A stretch of DNA of 64,000 nt from CBDFLT01 sp965249225 (GTDB lineage Bacteria > Chloroflexota > Dehalococcoidia > Lucifugimonadales > G963668185). Position numbers and translations under genes: made by a program. Shown piece by piece: positions 63,110 through 64,000 of the stretch (position 1 is the stretch's first letter; each line of letters opens with the position of its first letter). The notes beneath the pieces were generated by a model. The model saw only the letters and a program-made list of their open reading frames with translations. It had not been told where the DNA came from and ran no database searches. Location of the stretch: the NCBI GenBank assembly GCA_965249225.1, contig CBDFLT010000007.1:124001-188000 (forward strand). The letters run 5' to 3'.

Positions 63110-64000
63110 TTAATCGCCGAGCCTGCTGAGGACCTCGGTGAGCCTGGTGCGGCGCTCCTCGATGCTGTCTAGCCGCTCCCGCTCCCGCTCCACCACCTCA
63201 TCGGGCGCGCGCTCCAGGAAGTGAGCATCTTTTAGACGCTCCTTCAGACGGCCTGCGTTGCCTTCGTAGTCCATCAGCTCCTTTTTGAGCCTTTCTCGTT
63301 CGCGGTCCAGGTCCACAAGGCCGCCGATGGGTACGGTCACAGTACCGTTGCTGAGGACAAGCGAGACTCGGTCCCTTGTCTGGTGGTCCGTTGCGGCGGA
63401 GCGGCCCGCCTCCGTGGCAAACGTCAGCGGCTCGACCCGGGCGAGCGTTTTAATCACGGGGGCCTCCGCTTTTAGGACCGTGACGACGTCGGACGCGTCA
63501 ACAGTGGCGGCCAGGCTGACGCTGGGCTGTATGCGGAGCTCGGCCCTGAGGTTACGGATGGCGTGGACTATCTCCACGACCCCGCCGACCTCCGCCTCTG
63601 CCGCATCGTCGTAGAGCGCGGGGTCCGCTTCCGGGTACTGGGCTACGATCAACGCCTCCGGCCGGCCGGAGGCGCGTGGCAGGCGGTCCTTCAGCGTCTG
63701 CCAAATCTCCTCGGTTATGAAGGGCATGAAGGGGTGCAGCAATCTCAGCACCCGCTCCAAGACGTGAACCAGCACGGGTACCGGCGATTGACCCGTGTCG
63801 CCGTCGCGCTTGCGCACCTTCGCCATCTCGATGTACCAGTCACAGTATTCACCCCACAGGAAGTCGTGGAGAACCCGCTGGGCCTCGCCGAACTGGTAAT
63901 CTTCCATGAAGCGCTGGACTTGGGCGGTCGTGCGATGCATCCGGCTAAGTATCCAGCGGTCGTGCCGGTGTGCGACCGGCGTCGGATTGTCCCACTGCTC
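63110..64000 (-). CDS. valS: valyl-tRNA synthetase, C-terminal part (runs off the window)
   Basis: About 296 codons are present and the 5' part lies beyond the window. The fragment begins near DRWILSRMHRTTAQVQ, the start of the anticodon-binding domain. It continues with FLWGEYCDWYIEMAKVR and LRLLHPFMPFITEEIWQ, and ends with the ValRS C-terminal coiled coil (VDLDRERERLKKELMDYEGNAGRLKERL, in parts, and the terminal EERRTRLTEVLSRLGD). The C-terminal arm separates it from IleRS and LeuRS. Confidence 0.94.
   Translation of the reverse strand, partial: EQWDNPTPVAHRHDRWILSRMHRTTAQVQRFMEDYQFGEAQRVLHDFLWGEYCDWYIEMAKVRKRDGDTGQSPVPVLVHVLERVLRLLHPFMPFITEEIWQTLKDRLPRASGRPEALIVAQYPEADPALYDDAAEAEVGGVVEIVHAIRNLRAELRIQPSVSLAATVDASDVVTVLKAEAPVIKTLARVEPLTFATEAGRSAATDHQTRDRVSLVLSNGTVTVPIGGLVDLDRERERLKKELMDYEGNAGRLKERLKDAHFLERAPDEVVERERERLDSIEERRTRLTEVLSRLGD

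Overview
The window is about 64 kb of moderately GC-rich, gene-dense bacterial chromosome. I infer a member of the Chloroflexota, possibly near the Dehalococcoidia. The reasons are a lipoprotein style with long Thr/Pro-rich linkers after the lipobox Cys, an 11-subunit complex I operon without nuoE/F/G, a full hopanoid pathway, an FtsZ without the usual C-terminal peptide, frequent GTG/TTG starts and compact same-strand operons. No rRNA, tRNA or CRISPR array was seen, so placement rests on gene content only.

Layout. 1-1.84 kb: an IS1182-type element next to the C-terminal stump of an RDD membrane protein. 2.07-9.6 kb: a DUF2339/DUF3999 membrane pair, tatD, a flippase-like membrane protein with an orphan peptide-type solute-binding lipoprotein, and a decayed SRPBCC gene. 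9.66-15.7 kb (minus): a SUF iron-sulfur operon sufB-C-D-U-S-U with two SufU scaffolds. 15.9-21.4 kb (minus): nucleoside hydrolase, SDR epimerase, a small unknown, class II aldolase, LsrK-like FGGY kinase and a 2-hydroxyacid dehydrogenase lacking the usual catalytic Arg. 21.4-30.3 kb (minus): hopanoid genes, transcribed as prenyl synthase, hpnH, hpnG, squalene-hopene cyclase, YjbQ, hpnC, hpnD, hpnE. Together these cover isoprenoid chain synthesis, squalene formation, cyclisation and ribosyl side-chain attachment.

30.4-41.0 kb (plus): nuoA-B-C-D-H-I-J-K-(DUF2007-like)-L-M-N, the membrane and Q modules of complex I, divergent from the prenyl synthase. 41.1-43.8 kb: NAD kinase, Nudix hydrolase and acyl-CoA dehydrogenase. 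43.9-45.4 kb (minus): ftsZ with a small upstream partner gene, under a promoter packed with AGAAC/GTTC half-sites. 45.5-47.5 kb: an SDR oxidoreductase and a lipoprotein with three cupredoxin domains.

47.5-57.5 kb is bracketed by two almost identical directly repeated IS3-type elements (1545 bp each). Between them lie an RNase H-like exonuclease, a PD40 beta-propeller, and a methionine/one-carbon module: two short MetE-like proteins, only one with zinc ligands, and a homocysteine methyltransferase-MTHFR fusion. An MMPL transporter gene there is cut by the second element. 57.6-64 kb: secA, polX, an unknown gene, and the 3' end of valS running off the window.

Several promoters share an extended -10 with TGC directly before the hexamer (suf, prenyl synthase, nuo, nadK, SDR), which may be this organism's housekeeping promoter style.
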